Source: Streptomyces sp. NBC_01298 (lineage in GTDB: Bacteria; Actinomycetota; Actinomycetes; Streptomycetales; Streptomycetaceae). From it: 64,000 nucleotides of DNA. The DNA lies in the NCBI RefSeq assembly GCF_035978755.1, contig NZ_CP108414.1, positions 4,154,001-4,218,000 of the forward strand. The letters run 5' to 3'. The notes beneath the pieces are model-generated. The model did not search any database. It saw nothing but the letters and a program-made list of their open reading frames with translations, and was not told the DNA's origin. The translations under genes were made by a program, and so were the position numbers. Position 1 is the first letter of the stretch; the number at the start of each line of letters is the position of its first letter. Below are positions 1-8,825 of the stretch, piece by piece.

Positions 1-44
1 CAAGGGGTGGGCAACAAGGGGTGGACCGACGTGTCGGGGCCCGC

Positions 45-722
45 TCAGCGGGCGGTCGCCCGGGCGGGCGCGCCCGGCAGCAGCCGGTCGGCCGCCACCA
101 GCGCGCCCTCCACGAGCAGGGCCAGCGCGGCGACCAGCAGGGCGCCCGCGACGACCTGCGGGGTGTTGTACGTGTTGAAGCCGGCGGTGATGATCCGGCC
201 GAGGCCGCCCTGGCCGACCATGGCGGCGATGGTGGCCGTGGCGATGACCTGGACGGCGCCCGAGCGCAGTCCCGTCATCACCAGTCCCCGGGCGAGGGGC
301 AGTTCCACGCGCCAGAAGAGCTGGCGGCCGGACATGCCCATGCCCCGCGCGGCCTCCACGACCGAGCGGTCGACCTCGCGCATGCCGACGTAGGCGTTGG
401 TCAGGAGGGGCGGGATGGCGAACAGGACCAGTGCGGCGATGGTGGGCACGTACCCGGCATTCCGCAGCGGGGAGACCATGAACAGCGCCAGCACCGCGAA
501 GACCGGGACGGCCCGCCCGATGTTGGAGACGTTGATCGCGAGGCCGCCGCCCTTGCCGAGGTGGCCCAGCCACAGCCCGACCGGGAGGGCCAGCGCGCAG
601 GCCAGGGCCAGGGCGACGCCGCTGACGTACACGTGTTCGCCGAGCCGGTGCCAGACTCCGCTCTCCCCGGACCAGTTGGCCCCGTCGGCCAGCCAGTCCC
701 AGGCCTGTCCCAGTACTCCCAT
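45..722 (-). CDS. Quaternary-amine ABC transporter permease (OpuC/ProW type)
   Basis: This is the membrane subunit of an importer of the glycine betaine/choline/carnitine class. The 225-residue protein has about five hydrophobic segments. It also has the permease EAA-type loop (VVEAARGMGMSGRQLFWRVE, near residues 120-140), which contacts the ATPase. The ATG start overlaps the stop of the upstream permease by one base (TGATG), so the two are translationally coupled. The same frame stays open for another 1.8 kb upstream, but that is an artefact of high GC. A homodimeric or heterodimeric pair of such permeases is normal for the family. The substrate-binding protein is not in the window and would be expected just left of base 1. 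Confidence 0.9.
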   Translation of the reverse strand: MGVLGQAWDWLADGANWSGESGVWHRLGEHVYVSGVALALACALALPVGLWLGHLGKGGGLAINVSNIGRAVPVFAVLALFMVSPLRNAGYVPTIAALVLFAIPPLLTNAYVGMREVDRSVVEAARGMGMSGRQLFWRVELPLARGLVMTGLRSGAVQVIATATIAAMVGQGGLGRIITAGFNTYNTPQVVAGALLVAALALLVEGALVAADRLLPGAPARATAR

Positions 723-1465
723 CAGACGACTCCCGCCTTCACGTCGGCGGCCCGTCCGGCCCGTCCGGCCCGGTCTCCCCGCTCGGCGCGCGGCGCCTTC
801 GTCACCCGCGTCCAGGGCGTGAGCAGCCGCTGGAGGCCGAGCAGCGCCAGGTCCGCGACCAGGGCGAGGAGCACGCACAGCACCGATGCGGTGAGCACCT
901 GGGCCTTGAAGGAGCTGTTCACGGCGGGTGCGATGAGGTTGCCGAGGCCGCCCTTGCCCACGATGGAGCCGACCGTGGTCAGCGCGACCGTGGAGACGGT
1001 CGCGATCCGTACGCCGGCCAGCAGGGCGGGCAGCGCCAGCGGCAGTTCGACCTGCCACAGCAGCCGGCCCGGGCCGTACCCCATCCCGCGCGCGGCCTCC
1101 CGTACGTCCTCGGGCACGGCTTCGAGACCGGCCAGCACGTTGCGCACGAGGATGGTCAGCGAATACAGCACCAGGCCGGTCACCACCAGCGCCGCCGAGA
1201 GCCCGAACACCGGCAGCAGCAGGGAGAACATGGCCAGCGAGGGGACCGTGTAGAGCAGCGTGGTGATGCCGAGGACGGGGGCCGCCCAGTGGCGGCCGCG
1301 GCGGGCCAGCAGGGCGAGCGGGACGGACACGGCGATGCCGATGAGCACCGACACGGCCGTGATCCACACGTGTTCGAGGGTGGCGTCGGTGAGTTCCTGG
1401 GAGCGGGAGGTGACGTACTCCCAGCAGATCCAGTCGTTCGCCACCAGGCAGCTCTGCCCGGCCAT
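722..1465 (-). CDS. Quaternary-amine ABC transporter permease
   Basis: First gene of the leftward permease pair, 247 residues. It has an N-terminal periplasmic-side stretch (ICWEYVTSRSQELTDATLEH), about five or six membrane segments, and the EAA loop VREAARGMGYGPGRLLWQVE around residue 135. It is paralogous to the next gene downstream and overlaps it by one base. The ATPase gene of the system is divergent, so the 133-bp gap between them should hold both promoters. The role is import of compatible solutes such as glycine betaine or choline. Which substrate is used cannot be read from the permease. Confidence 0.9.
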   Translation of the reverse strand: MAGQSCLVANDWICWEYVTSRSQELTDATLEHVWITAVSVLIGIAVSVPLALLARRGRHWAAPVLGITTLLYTVPSLAMFSLLLPVFGLSAALVVTGLVLYSLTILVRNVLAGLEAVPEDVREAARGMGYGPGRLLWQVELPLALPALLAGVRIATVSTVALTTVGSIVGKGGLGNLIAPAVNSSFKAQVLTASVLCVLLALVADLALLGLQRLLTPWTRVTKAPRAERGDRAGRAGRAADVKAGVV

Positions 1466-1598
1466 CGCTCCTCGCCCCCCGTCGCCGATCGTTCGTAGGA
1501 GCGACCATAACCCCCGGCACCGACAATGGCCGGAATCCTTCGCACGCGGGCAACACGCCCTTCACAAACGGACCCCGCGGGTAGGGAAAGATGGGCGG

Positions 1599-2570
1599 GT
1601 GATCCGATTCGAGCAAGTGACCAAGCGCTACCCCGACGGGACCACGGCCACCCGGGACCTGTCCTTCGAGGTCGCCGAGGGCGAACTGGTCACCTTGGTG
1701 GGCCCGTCCGGCTGCGGCAAGACGACCACCATGAAAATGGTCAACCGGCTCGTCACACCGACCTCCGGCCGGATCCTGCTGAACGGCGAGGACATCGCGC
1801 GGGCCGACCCGGTCGAACTGCGCCGGCACATCGGCTACGTCATCCAGCAGGTCGGGCTGTTCCCGCACAAGACGGTGCTGGAGAACACGGCCACCGTGCC
1901 GCAGCTCATCGGCACCCCGAAGGCCAAGGCCCGCGCGCGGGCCGCGGAACTCCTCGAGCTGGTCGGGCTGGATCCGGCCGTCTACGGCGGCCGCTACCCG
2001 GAGCAGCTCTCCGGCGGGCAGCGCCAGCGCGTCGGCGTGGCCCGGGCGCTCGCCGCGGACCCGCCGGTGCTGCTGATGGACGAGCCGTTCGGCGCGGTGG
2101 ACCCGGTGGTGCGCGAGCGGCTCCAGAACGAGTTCCTCACCCTCCAGAAGACCGTGCGCAAAACGATCCTGCTGGTCACGCACGACCTGGAGGAGGCGGT
2201 CCGGCTCGGGGACCGCATCGCGGTCTACGGAGCGGGCACCATCGAGCAGTTCGCCCGCCCGGCCGAGGTGCTGGGCGCCCCGGCGACCGAGTACGTGGCC
2301 GGCTTCGTCGGCTCCGACCGGGGGCTGAAGCGGCTCGCCGTCACGGCGGTGGCCCGGGCCGACCTGGCCGAGGTCTCCTCCGCCGAGGGAAAGGCCCCCA
2401 CCGCCGGAGTGGCGCTGGGGGCCAGTCTGCGCGAGGCGCTCGCGCTGCTGCTCCAGGAGGACTCGGGGCGGATCGGGGTCACGGATCCCGACTCCGGCGC
2501 GCTGATCGGCGTACTCACCCCGGAGGGGGTGCACCGGGCCCTGCGCCGGGCCCACCTGCAGGAGGCCTGA
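1599..2570 (+). CDS. Quaternary-amine ABC transporter ATP-binding protein
   Basis: ATPase of the same importer, 323 residues. Walker A is GPSGCGKTT, the signature is LSGGQRQRVG, Walker B is VLLMDEPFGAVDP, and the H-loop His lies in LLVTHDLEEA. The C-terminal 100 residues after the NBD are consistent with the CBS-like regulatory tail found in OpuCA/ProV proteins, but the tail is weakly conserved. I chose the GTG start because it begins the usual VIRFEQVTKRYPDG core and follows an AGGGAAAG stretch; the open frame upstream is not coding-like. It is transcribed away from the permeases. Confidence 0.92.
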   Translation: MIRFEQVTKRYPDGTTATRDLSFEVAEGELVTLVGPSGCGKTTTMKMVNRLVTPTSGRILLNGEDIARADPVELRRHIGYVIQQVGLFPHKTVLENTATVPQLIGTPKAKARARAAELLELVGLDPAVYGGRYPEQLSGGQRQRVGVARALAADPPVLLMDEPFGAVDPVVRERLQNEFLTLQKTVRKTILLVTHDLEEAVRLGDRIAVYGAGTIEQFARPAEVLGAPATEYVAGFVGSDRGLKRLAVTAVARADLAEVSSAEGKAPTAGVALGASLREALALLLQEDSGRIGVTDPDSGALIGVLTPEGVHRALRRAHLQEA

Positions 2571-2600
2571 GCCCCGGGCCGATCCTCGCCGTCCTCCTCG

Positions 2601-3707
2601 CTACGCCTGGATCCGGCCGCTCATCCACACCAGCATCGGCGGGATCTCGCGGCGCCAGGTGTTGAAGTTGTGGCCGCCGCTGTCGAGGATGATCGAGGAG
2701 ACCCGGTCCGGGCCCTTGACCAGCTTGATGAACTTCTTCGTGCCGGCGAGGTTCGGCTCGCCCTTCTCGCTGCTGGTGACCAGGAACGACGTACCGGTCG
2801 GCTGCTTGGCCTTGAGGGACTCCAGCACGTTCGCGCGGGCCTTCAGCTTGGCGTCCCCGTGGAAGAGGTCACCGGTCGTCGGGTCGTCCGCGGCCTCGTA
2901 GTACGCGGACAGCCCCGCGGCGGCGCCGAAGGTCTGCGGGTAGTGCGCGGTCATCTTCAGGGCGCAGTAACCGCCCGTGGAGTTCCCGATGAAGCCCATG
3001 TTCGCGGGCTTCTCGCCGACCCGGAAGGTGTTCTGGATGGCGCGGGGAAGGTCTTGGCCGTAGAAGGTCTCGGTCTGCGGGCCACCGGGTATGTCCACGC
3101 ACTCGGTGTCGCGCGCTCCCGGCGTCGGACGCATCATGACCAGGATCATCGGCTTCATCTTGCCCGCCTTGGACAGGCTGAAGGCCTTCATCGGGTAGTC
3201 GAGCCCTTTGATCAGGTTCTCCGCCATGCCCGGGTAGCCCGTGAGGACGACGGAGGCCGGGAAGTTGCGGTCCTTGTACTGCGGCTGGAAGTACTCCGGC
3301 GGCAGCCACACGTACCCGGGGCTCGTTATCTTCGACTTCTGGCCCGTCACGGACACCTTCAGGATCTGTCCGCCGACCGGGGGCTTGGCACCGCCGGGCA
3401 CGTCGAGGTGCTGCTTGTCGACCACCTTGATGTCGTCGCTGCTCATCGAGTGGTCGACGACCTTGCCGATCGACGTCTCCTGGCCGAAGAGGTCGGCCCA
3501 GGAGCCGTAGAAGAGGAACGACTTGTTCGCGGCGAGGCCGATCGCCGCGAACATCGCCAGCTGCGTCGCCAGCAGCAGGCCGATCCGGCCGACGACCGAG
3601 CGCCAGGAGCGGCCCGAGAGCTTCGGCCAGAACCACACCGTGGCCGCGAACAGCAGCACACCGGCAAGGATGGCCAGCGCCAGAACCGTATTACTGGTGA
3701 GACCCAT
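2601..3707 (-). CDS. Membrane-anchored alpha/beta-hydrolase, antigen-85/esterase D type
   Basis: The 368-residue protein has two N-terminal membrane helices (residues about 5-27 and 38-58) followed by an extracytoplasmic esterase domain. The nucleophile elbow is GNSTGGYCAL and the C-terminal His is in DSGGHNFNTW, as in the mycolyltransferase/esterase D superfamily. Mycolic acids are not made by Streptomyces, so an acyl esterase or transesterase of the cell surface is a better guess than mycolyl transfer. It is divergent from the MprF-like gene across 150 bp. The exact substrate is unknown. Confidence 0.8.
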   Translation of the reverse strand: MGLTSNTVLALAILAGVLLFAATVWFWPKLSGRSWRSVVGRIGLLLATQLAMFAAIGLAANKSFLFYGSWADLFGQETSIGKVVDHSMSSDDIKVVDKQHLDVPGGAKPPVGGQILKVSVTGQKSKITSPGYVWLPPEYFQPQYKDRNFPASVVLTGYPGMAENLIKGLDYPMKAFSLSKAGKMKPMILVMMRPTPGARDTECVDIPGGPQTETFYGQDLPRAIQNTFRVGEKPANMGFIGNSTGGYCALKMTAHYPQTFGAAAGLSAYYEAADDPTTGDLFHGDAKLKARANVLESLKAKQPTGTSFLVTSSEKGEPNLAGTKKFIKLVKGPDRVSSIILDSGGHNFNTWRREIPPMLVWMSGRIQA

Positions 3708-3859
3708 GAGCAGTCAGTCGACTTTCTATGGCAGGACTGGATTTTTCTCGACGGAAGAGTGAACCCGCTCCCCCTCGATGTCGTCCTAGGGGACGCACCA
3801 CCCAACGAAAGGCCCAGCGGCCTTCGGCCACATGATCTCTCGCAGAGCAACGGGAAGCG

Positions 3860-5719
3860 ATGTCTAGCAGGATAGATGGCGATAAGTCGGGACAGGTTCC
3901 GAAGCCTGTCAGCCGAATCCTCCGAGGCCCACGACCGGAGTCCGTCCCCGGAGTCGTGGGAACCGCCGTCACGGTCGTCGGCCTGCTGGACATCGCCGCG
4001 GGGGTCTTCCCGCGCTTCCGGCACAGCCGCATCCACGCGGTCACCGAGGTGCTGCCCGGCTCCGTCGGCCCCTTCGCCGCCGCCCTGGCCCTCAGCGCCG
4101 GCGTCCTGCTCCTGCTGCTCGCGCACGGGCTCAAGCGCCGCAAGCGCCGCGCCTGGCGGGCCGCCGTGGTGCTGCTGCCGGCCGGCGCCGTCGCGCAGTT
4201 CACGTACCGCCACTCGGTCATCGGCGTGGTCATCGCGGCGGTGCTCCTGGCGCTCCTGCTGCGCCACCAGAATGAATTCAAGGCACTGCCCGACCCGCGC
4301 AGCCGCTGGAAGGCGCTCGCCAACTTCGTGCTGATGAGCGCGGGCTCCATCGGCCTCGGATTGGTCATCGTCAACTCGCACCCCGGCCGCGTTGTAGGCA
4401 ATCCGGGTGTTTATGAACAGATCAGCCACGTCGTCTACGGGCTCTTCGGCTTCGAGGGCCCCGTCGACTACGCCGGCCGGGTCTCCTGGACCGTCGGCTA
4501 CTCGCTGGGCGCGCTCGGCATGCTCACCGCCGTCACCACCATCTACCTGGCCTTCCGCCCCGAGCACCCGGCCGCCCGGCTCACCGCCGACGACGAGGTC
4601 AAGCTCCGCGAGCTGCTCGCCAAGCACGGCGGCCGCGACTCGCTGGGCCACTTCGCGCTCCGCCGCGACAAGGCCGTCGTCTTCTCCCCCAGCGGCAAGG
4701 CCGCCGTCACCTACCGCGTGGTCTCCGGCGTGATGCTCGCCTCCGGCGACCCCGTCGGCGACGTCGAGGCCTGGCCCGGCGCCATCGAACGGTTCATGGA
4801 GGAGGCCAAGACCCACTCCTGGACCCCCGCCGTCATGGGCTGCAGCGAGACCGGCGGCGAGGTCTGGACCCGCGAGACCGGCCTCGACGCCCTGGAACTC
4901 GGGGACGAGGCGATCGTCGACGTCAAGGACTTCTCCCTCTCCGGCCGGGCGATGCGCAACGTCCGGCAGATGGTGAAGCGCATCGAACGCAACGGCTACA
5001 CCACCCGGGTCCGCCGGGTCAGCGAGCTGACCGGGGCCGAGCTGGAGCGGGTCCGCGGCGCCGCCGAGGCCTGGCGCGGCACCGACACCGAACGCGGCTT
5101 CTCCATGGCACTCGGCCGCGTCGGCGACCCCGGCGACGGCGACTGCTACATCGCCACCGCGCACCGCGTCGAGGAGGGCGACACCTCCCCCTTCGGCGAC
5201 CTCAAAGCCGTCCTGCACTTCGTCCCCTGGGGCGACGACGGCATGTCGCTGGAGCTGATGCGCCGCGACCGGGCCGCCGACCCCGGCATGAACGAGCTGC
5301 TGATCGTCGCCTCCCTGGAGGCCGCCCCCGCGCTCGGCATCGAGAAGGTCTCCCTGAACTTCGCGATGTTCCGCTCGGCCCTGGCCCGCGGCGAGAAGAT
5401 CGGCGCCGGCCCGTTCCTGCGGATGTGGCGCAGCCTGCTGGTGTTCCTCTCGCGCTGGTTCCAGATCGAGTCGCTGTACAAGTTCAACGCGAAGTTCCGC
5501 CCCCGCTGGGAGCCCCGCTTCGTGGTCTTCCGCACCACCCGGGACCTGCCCCGCATCGGCTTCGCCGCGATGCAGGCCGAGGGCTTCGTCACGCTGGCCC
5601 TGCCCCGGCTGTTCGCCGGCCGCCGCCGCCCCAAGCCGGTGCGCACCTGCGCCCACCACCGCGTACCGGCCCCGGCCGCCGTCCCCACCCAGCCGGAACA
5701 CAAGGTCCGGGCCGCCTGA
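3860..5719 (+). CDS. MprF/LysX-like membrane protein with DUF2156 aminoacyl-transferase domain
   Basis: The 619-residue protein has about six N-terminal membrane helices (residues 30-220) followed by a cytoplasmic DUF2156 domain of two GNAT-like folds (about 250-590). This is the architecture of phosphatidylglycerol lysyltransferases that attach an amino acid from aminoacyl-tRNA to membrane lipid. DUF2156 hallmarks visible are LSGRAMRNVRQMVKRIE, then MSLELMRRD and KFNAKFRPRWEPR near the C terminus. The N-terminal helix set is shorter than the 14-helix flippase of firmicute MprF. Start ATG follows GGGAAGCG. It lies directly upstream of folP, as in other streptomycetes. The transferred amino acid cannot be told from sequence. 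Confidence 0.8.
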   Translation: MSSRIDGDKSGQVPKPVSRILRGPRPESVPGVVGTAVTVVGLLDIAAGVFPRFRHSRIHAVTEVLPGSVGPFAAALALSAGVLLLLLAHGLKRRKRRAWRAAVVLLPAGAVAQFTYRHSVIGVVIAAVLLALLLRHQNEFKALPDPRSRWKALANFVLMSAGSIGLGLVIVNSHPGRVVGNPGVYEQISHVVYGLFGFEGPVDYAGRVSWTVGYSLGALGMLTAVTTIYLAFRPEHPAARLTADDEVKLRELLAKHGGRDSLGHFALRRDKAVVFSPSGKAAVTYRVVSGVMLASGDPVGDVEAWPGAIERFMEEAKTHSWTPAVMGCSETGGEVWTRETGLDALELGDEAIVDVKDFSLSGRAMRNVRQMVKRIERNGYTTRVRRVSELTGAELERVRGAAEAWRGTDTERGFSMALGRVGDPGDGDCYIATAHRVEEGDTSPFGDLKAVLHFVPWGDDGMSLELMRRDRAADPGMNELLIVASLEAAPALGIEKVSLNFAMFRSALARGEKIGAGPFLRMWRSLLVFLSRWFQIESLYKFNAKFRPRWEPRFVVFRTTRDLPRIGFAAMQAEGFVTLALPRLFAGRRRPKPVRTCAHHRVPAPAAVPTQPEHKVRAA

Positions 5720-5772
5720 GCCGCCCGGCCACCCAGGGCGGGGCCCAGCACCCGGGCCCTACCCTGGGAACC

Positions 5773-6678
5773 ATGAACACGAACAGCGGCCCCGCCCCCA
5801 GAGGCCTGGTGACAGGCCTCCCCGACTGGGACCGCTGCGCGGTCATGGGCGTCGTCAACGTCACCCCCGACTCCTTCTCCGACGGCGGCCGCTGGTTCGA
5901 CACCACCGCCGCCGTCAAGCGCGGCCTCGACCTCGTCGCCCAGGGCGCCGACCTCGTGGACGTGGGCGGCGAGTCCACCCGCCCCGGCGCCTCGCGCGTC
6001 GATGAGGAGGAGGAGCTGCGCCGGGTCGTCCCCGTCGTCCGCGGCCTCGCCTCCGAAGGGGTCGTCGTCTCCGTCGACACCATGCGCGCCTCCGTCGCCG
6101 CCCGGGCCGTCGCCGCCGGCGCCACCCTGGTCAACGACGTCAGCGGCGGCCTCGCCGACCCGGGCATGATCCCGGCCGTCGCCGCCGCCGAGGTGCCCTT
6201 CGTCGTCATGCACTGGCGCGGCTTCAGCGACGGCATGAACAGCCTCGCCGTCTACGAGGACGTCCTCGCCGAGGTCACCGCGGAACTGCGCACCCGCATC
6301 GACGCCGTCGTCACCGGCGGCATCGCCCCCGAACGGCTCCTCGTCGACCCGGGCCTGGGATTCGCCAAGAACGCCGAGCACGACCTCGCCCTGGTCGCGC
6401 ACCTCCCCGAGCTGCGCGCCCTCGGTTTCCCGCTGCTGGTGGCCGCCTCGCGGAAGCGTTTCCTCGGCCGCGTGCTGGCCGGCGCCGACGGCGCCTCCCC
6501 GCCGCCCGCCCGCGAACGCGACGCCGCCACCGCCGCCGTCTCCGCCCTCGCCGCCTCCCGGGGCGCCTTCGCCGTACGGGTCCACGAGGTACGGGCGAGC
6601 GCCGACGCGGTTCGGGTGGCCCGCGCCGTGGAAGGGGCACTGGGTACGACCCGTAGCAACGAGGAAGGGGCACGGTGA
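5773..6678 (+). CDS. folP: Dihydropteroate synthase
   Basis: Condenses dihydropterin pyrophosphate with p-aminobenzoate in folate synthesis. The 301-residue TIM barrel shows NVTPDSFSDGG (residues 29-39), GESTRPGA, NDVSGG, the pterin-site LLVDPGLGFAKN and ASRKRFLG. These are the pterin and sulfonamide-site motifs. Length is slightly above the usual 270-285 because of an alanine-rich tail. Start ATG was chosen because it begins the family core; the open frame to its left overlaps the preceding gene. Its stop overlaps the next gene by 4 nt (GTGA), starting a coupled folate operon. Confidence 0.97.
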   Translation: MNTNSGPAPRGLVTGLPDWDRCAVMGVVNVTPDSFSDGGRWFDTTAAVKRGLDLVAQGADLVDVGGESTRPGASRVDEEEELRRVVPVVRGLASEGVVVSVDTMRASVAARAVAAGATLVNDVSGGLADPGMIPAVAAAEVPFVVMHWRGFSDGMNSLAVYEDVLAEVTAELRTRIDAVVTGGIAPERLLVDPGLGFAKNAEHDLALVAHLPELRALGFPLLVAASRKRFLGRVLAGADGASPPPARERDAATAAVSALAASRGAFAVRVHEVRASADAVRVARAVEGALGTTRSNEEGAR

Positions 6679-7118
6679 GCCGTACCGACATCGAATCCGT
6701 CGAAGAGGTCAACACGGCCTTCTACGAGGCCATGGAGCGGGGGGACTTCGACTCGCTGTCGGCGCTCTGGCTCGAAGACGAGATCTCCTGCGTGCACCCG
6801 GGCTGGCCGGTGCTGTCGGGACGCGGCGAAGTGCTGCGCTCCTACGCGCTGATCATGTCGCACACCGAGTACATCCAGTTCTTCCTCACCGACACCAAGG
6901 TCACCGTCATAGGCGACACCGCACTGGTGACCTGCACCGAGAACATCCTCAGCGGCGGACCCGCCGAGGACGGCGGAGAACTGGGCCCGCTCGTCGGCCA
7001 GCTCGTCGTCGCCACGAATGTGTTCCGTCGCACACCGGAGGGCTGGCGGCTGTGGTCTCACCACGGTTCTCCCGTCCTCACGGACTCCGACGAGGACGAC
7101 GAGGAGGAGCCCTCCTAG
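6675..7118 (+). CDS. NTF2-like (SnoaL-type) small protein
   Basis: The 147-residue protein begins with GTG overlapping the folP stop. The pattern VEEVNTAFYEAMERGDFDSLSALW, then a cone-shaped alpha+beta fold ending in NVFRRTPEGWRLWSHHGSP, is typical of the nuclear transport factor 2 superfamily. No catalytic residues can be assigned. Its conserved place between folP and folB in streptomycetes suggests an accessory role with folate or pterin, but that is inference. The acidic tail (DSDEDDEEE) is notable. Confidence 0.85.
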   Translation: MSRTDIESVEEVNTAFYEAMERGDFDSLSALWLEDEISCVHPGWPVLSGRGEVLRSYALIMSHTEYIQFFLTDTKVTVIGDTALVTCTENILSGGPAEDGGELGPLVGQLVVATNVFRRTPEGWRLWSHHGSPVLTDSDEDDEEEPS

Positions 7119-7136
7119 CCCCTCAGTCGGGGGGCT
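7117..7136 (+). terminator. Short hairpin after NTF2-like gene
   Basis: AGCCCC and GGGGCT form a 6-bp stem with an 8-nt loop, overlapping the stop codon of the NTF2-like gene. There is no T-run, so it may attenuate rather than end transcription before folB. Confidence 0.35.
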
Positions 7137-7259
7137 GTCGGGGTCCGAGGTATTTCGCAGGTAAATTCGAAGATGGACGACGCCGACCGCACTCGGCTTA
7201 GGCCATGGATCCGGGGAGTCCCGGACCGGAAGCACCTACGAAAAGCAGGAGTGATTCGC

Positions 7260-7619
7260 GTGGATCGTGTCGCGCTGCGCGGCCTCAAGGCTCGCGGGCA
7301 CCATGGCGTCTTCCCCCGGGAACGCGAAGAGGGCCAGACCTTCATCGTCGACCTGGTGCTCCACCTGGACACCCGTCCCGCGGCGGCCGGCGACGACCTG
7401 GCTAAGACCGTGCACTACGGGGTAGTCGCGGAGGAAGTCGTCGACGTGGTCCAGGGCGAGCCCGTGGACCTGATCGAGACCCTCGCCGAGCGGATCGCCC
7501 AGCAGTGCCTCAAGCACGAGGCGGTCGCCCAGGTGGAGGTCGTCGTCCACAAACCGGACGCGCCGATCACCGTCCCCTTCGACGACGTGACCATCACGAT
7601 CACCCGGAGCCGCGCGTGA
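7260..7619 (+). CDS. folB: Dihydroneopterin aldolase
   Basis: Converts dihydroneopterin to 6-hydroxymethyldihydropterin and glycolaldehyde. The 119-residue protein matches family length. It has VALRGLKARGHHGVFPREREEG (the pterin-binding start; conserved Glu of GQTFIVDL region), then TVHYGVVAEEV and DLIETLAERIA with the catalytic region, and a C-terminal VVVHKPDAPI. Start GTG is set by AGGAG 8 nt upstream; a GTG nine bases earlier is too close to that site. folK overlaps by 4 nt. Confidence 0.95.
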   Translation: MDRVALRGLKARGHHGVFPREREEGQTFIVDLVLHLDTRPAAAGDDLAKTVHYGVVAEEVVDVVQGEPVDLIETLAERIAQQCLKHEAVAQVEVVVHKPDAPITVPFDDVTITITRSRA

Positions 7620-8224
7620 ACAACGGAATGAACGCCCAGAGCGACCCCACCGTCCAGCCGGTACCCGCCTCCGTGGTCGAAGCCGTGGACGCGGCGGACG
7701 TGACCCTGTCCAACCCCAAGTGGGCCGTCGTCGCGCTCGGCGCGAACCTGGGCAACCGCCTGGAGACCCTCCAGGGCGCCATCGACGCCCTCGGCGACAC
7801 TCCGGGCCTGCGGGTCAAGGCCGTCTCCCCCGTCTACGAGACGGAGCCGTGGGGCGTCGAGGCGGGCTCGCAGCCCTCGTACCTCAACGCCGTCATCTCG
7901 GTGAAGACCACCCTGCCCCCCAGCTCGCTGCTGGAGCGCGGCCACGCCATCGAGGAGGCCTTCGACCGGGTCCGCGAGGAGCGCTGGGGGCCGCGCACGA
8001 TCGACGTCGACATCATCACCTACGCCGACGAGGTCTCCGCCGACCCCGTCCTCACCCTCCCGCACCCGCGCGCCCACCAGCGCGCCTTCGTGCTGGCCCC
8101 GTGGAACGACATCGACGCCGAAGCGCAGATCCCGGGCCACGGGCCCGTCTCCGCGCTCCTGGCGGCCGTCGGCCTCGCCGGGCTCACCCGGCGCGAGGAC
8201 CTGGAACTGCGCCTCCCCGAGTGA
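7616..8224 (+). CDS. folK: 2-amino-4-hydroxy-6-hydroxymethyldihydropteridine diphosphokinase
   Basis: HPPK transfers pyrophosphate from ATP to hydroxymethyldihydropterin, giving the folP substrate. The 202-residue protein has ALGANLGNRLETLQ, VSPVYETEPWG, then the metal/ATP site RWGPRTIDVDIITY and the LPHPRAHQRAFVLAPWND signature. The N-terminal 35 residues are an extension found in actinomycete forms. The GTG start overlaps the folB stop (GTGA); an ATG four codons later is an alternative. Confidence 0.95.
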   Translation: MNNGMNAQSDPTVQPVPASVVEAVDAADVTLSNPKWAVVALGANLGNRLETLQGAIDALGDTPGLRVKAVSPVYETEPWGVEAGSQPSYLNAVISVKTTLPPSSLLERGHAIEEAFDRVREERWGPRTIDVDIITYADEVSADPVLTLPHPRAHQRAFVLAPWNDIDAEAQIPGHGPVSALLAAVGLAGLTRREDLELRLPE

Positions 8225-8336
8225 GCCGCGCCCGCGGGGCGGGGCCGTCGACCACTTAGGATCACCGGATACGCACGCACGGACAGCGGGCGTGGCGCGG
8301 ATGGCGGGTATGGCGGGTATGGCGGGAGAGGCGCAC

Positions 8337-8825
8337 GTGAAGCAACTGAGGCCGGCGGTCCTGGCGGGCATTTTCGCGATCGCCGCGGTGCTGTCCTGGG
8401 CCGGAGCCCGGCTGTGGAACGCCTACGGCACCCTTCCCGGCGTACCGGTGGCCGCCCCGATCGTCCTCGGCGCCATCGCGGTGGTCCTGCTCGCGACGGC
8501 CCTGTCGCTGCGCTCCCGCCTGAAGGCCCAGCGCGAGCGCGTGCCCGGCGCCAAGGGCGTGGAGCCGCTGATGGCGGCCCGCGCGGTGGTCTTCGGCCAG
8601 GCCAGCGCCCTGGTGGCGGCCCTGGTCGCGGGCGCCTACGGCGGCGTGGGCGTCTTCCTCCTCACCACCGCGATGGACGTCCCCGCCCGCCGCGACCAGA
8701 CCTGGTACGCCGGCTTCTCGGTCCTGGCGGGCGCGGCGGTCGTGGCGGCGGCCCTCTTCCTGGAACACGTCCTGAAGCTCCCGGACGACGAGGACCCGGC
8801 CCCGGAGGCCCAGGCCCGCGCCTAA
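8337..8825 (+). CDS. DUF3180 four-helix membrane protein
   Basis: This is the conserved actinobacterial membrane protein that follows folK in streptomycetes and mycobacteria. The 162-residue protein has four predicted helices (about residues 5-25, 35-55, 80-105, 115-135) and a short acidic tail. The GTG start sits 6 nt after GGGAGAGG. The open frame upstream runs through an in-frame tandem ATGGCGGGT repeat and is less likely to be translated. Function unknown. Its stop overlaps the stop of the convergent GNAT gene. Confidence 0.85.
   Translation: MKQLRPAVLAGIFAIAAVLSWAGARLWNAYGTLPGVPVAAPIVLGAIAVVLLATALSLRSRLKAQRERVPGAKGVEPLMAARAVVFGQASALVAALVAGAYGGVGVFLLTTAMDVPARRDQTWYAGFSVLAGAAVVAAALFLEHVLKLPDDEDPAPEAQARA

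Noticed and set aside
1..44. Start of another transporter gene
   Set aside because: Too short to judge. The substrate-binding protein is expected to the left but is not in view.
45..2555. 836-codon leftward frame through permeases and ATPase
   Set aside because: Only the last 225 codons are permease. The rest is antisense of the real genes and stays open because of high GC.
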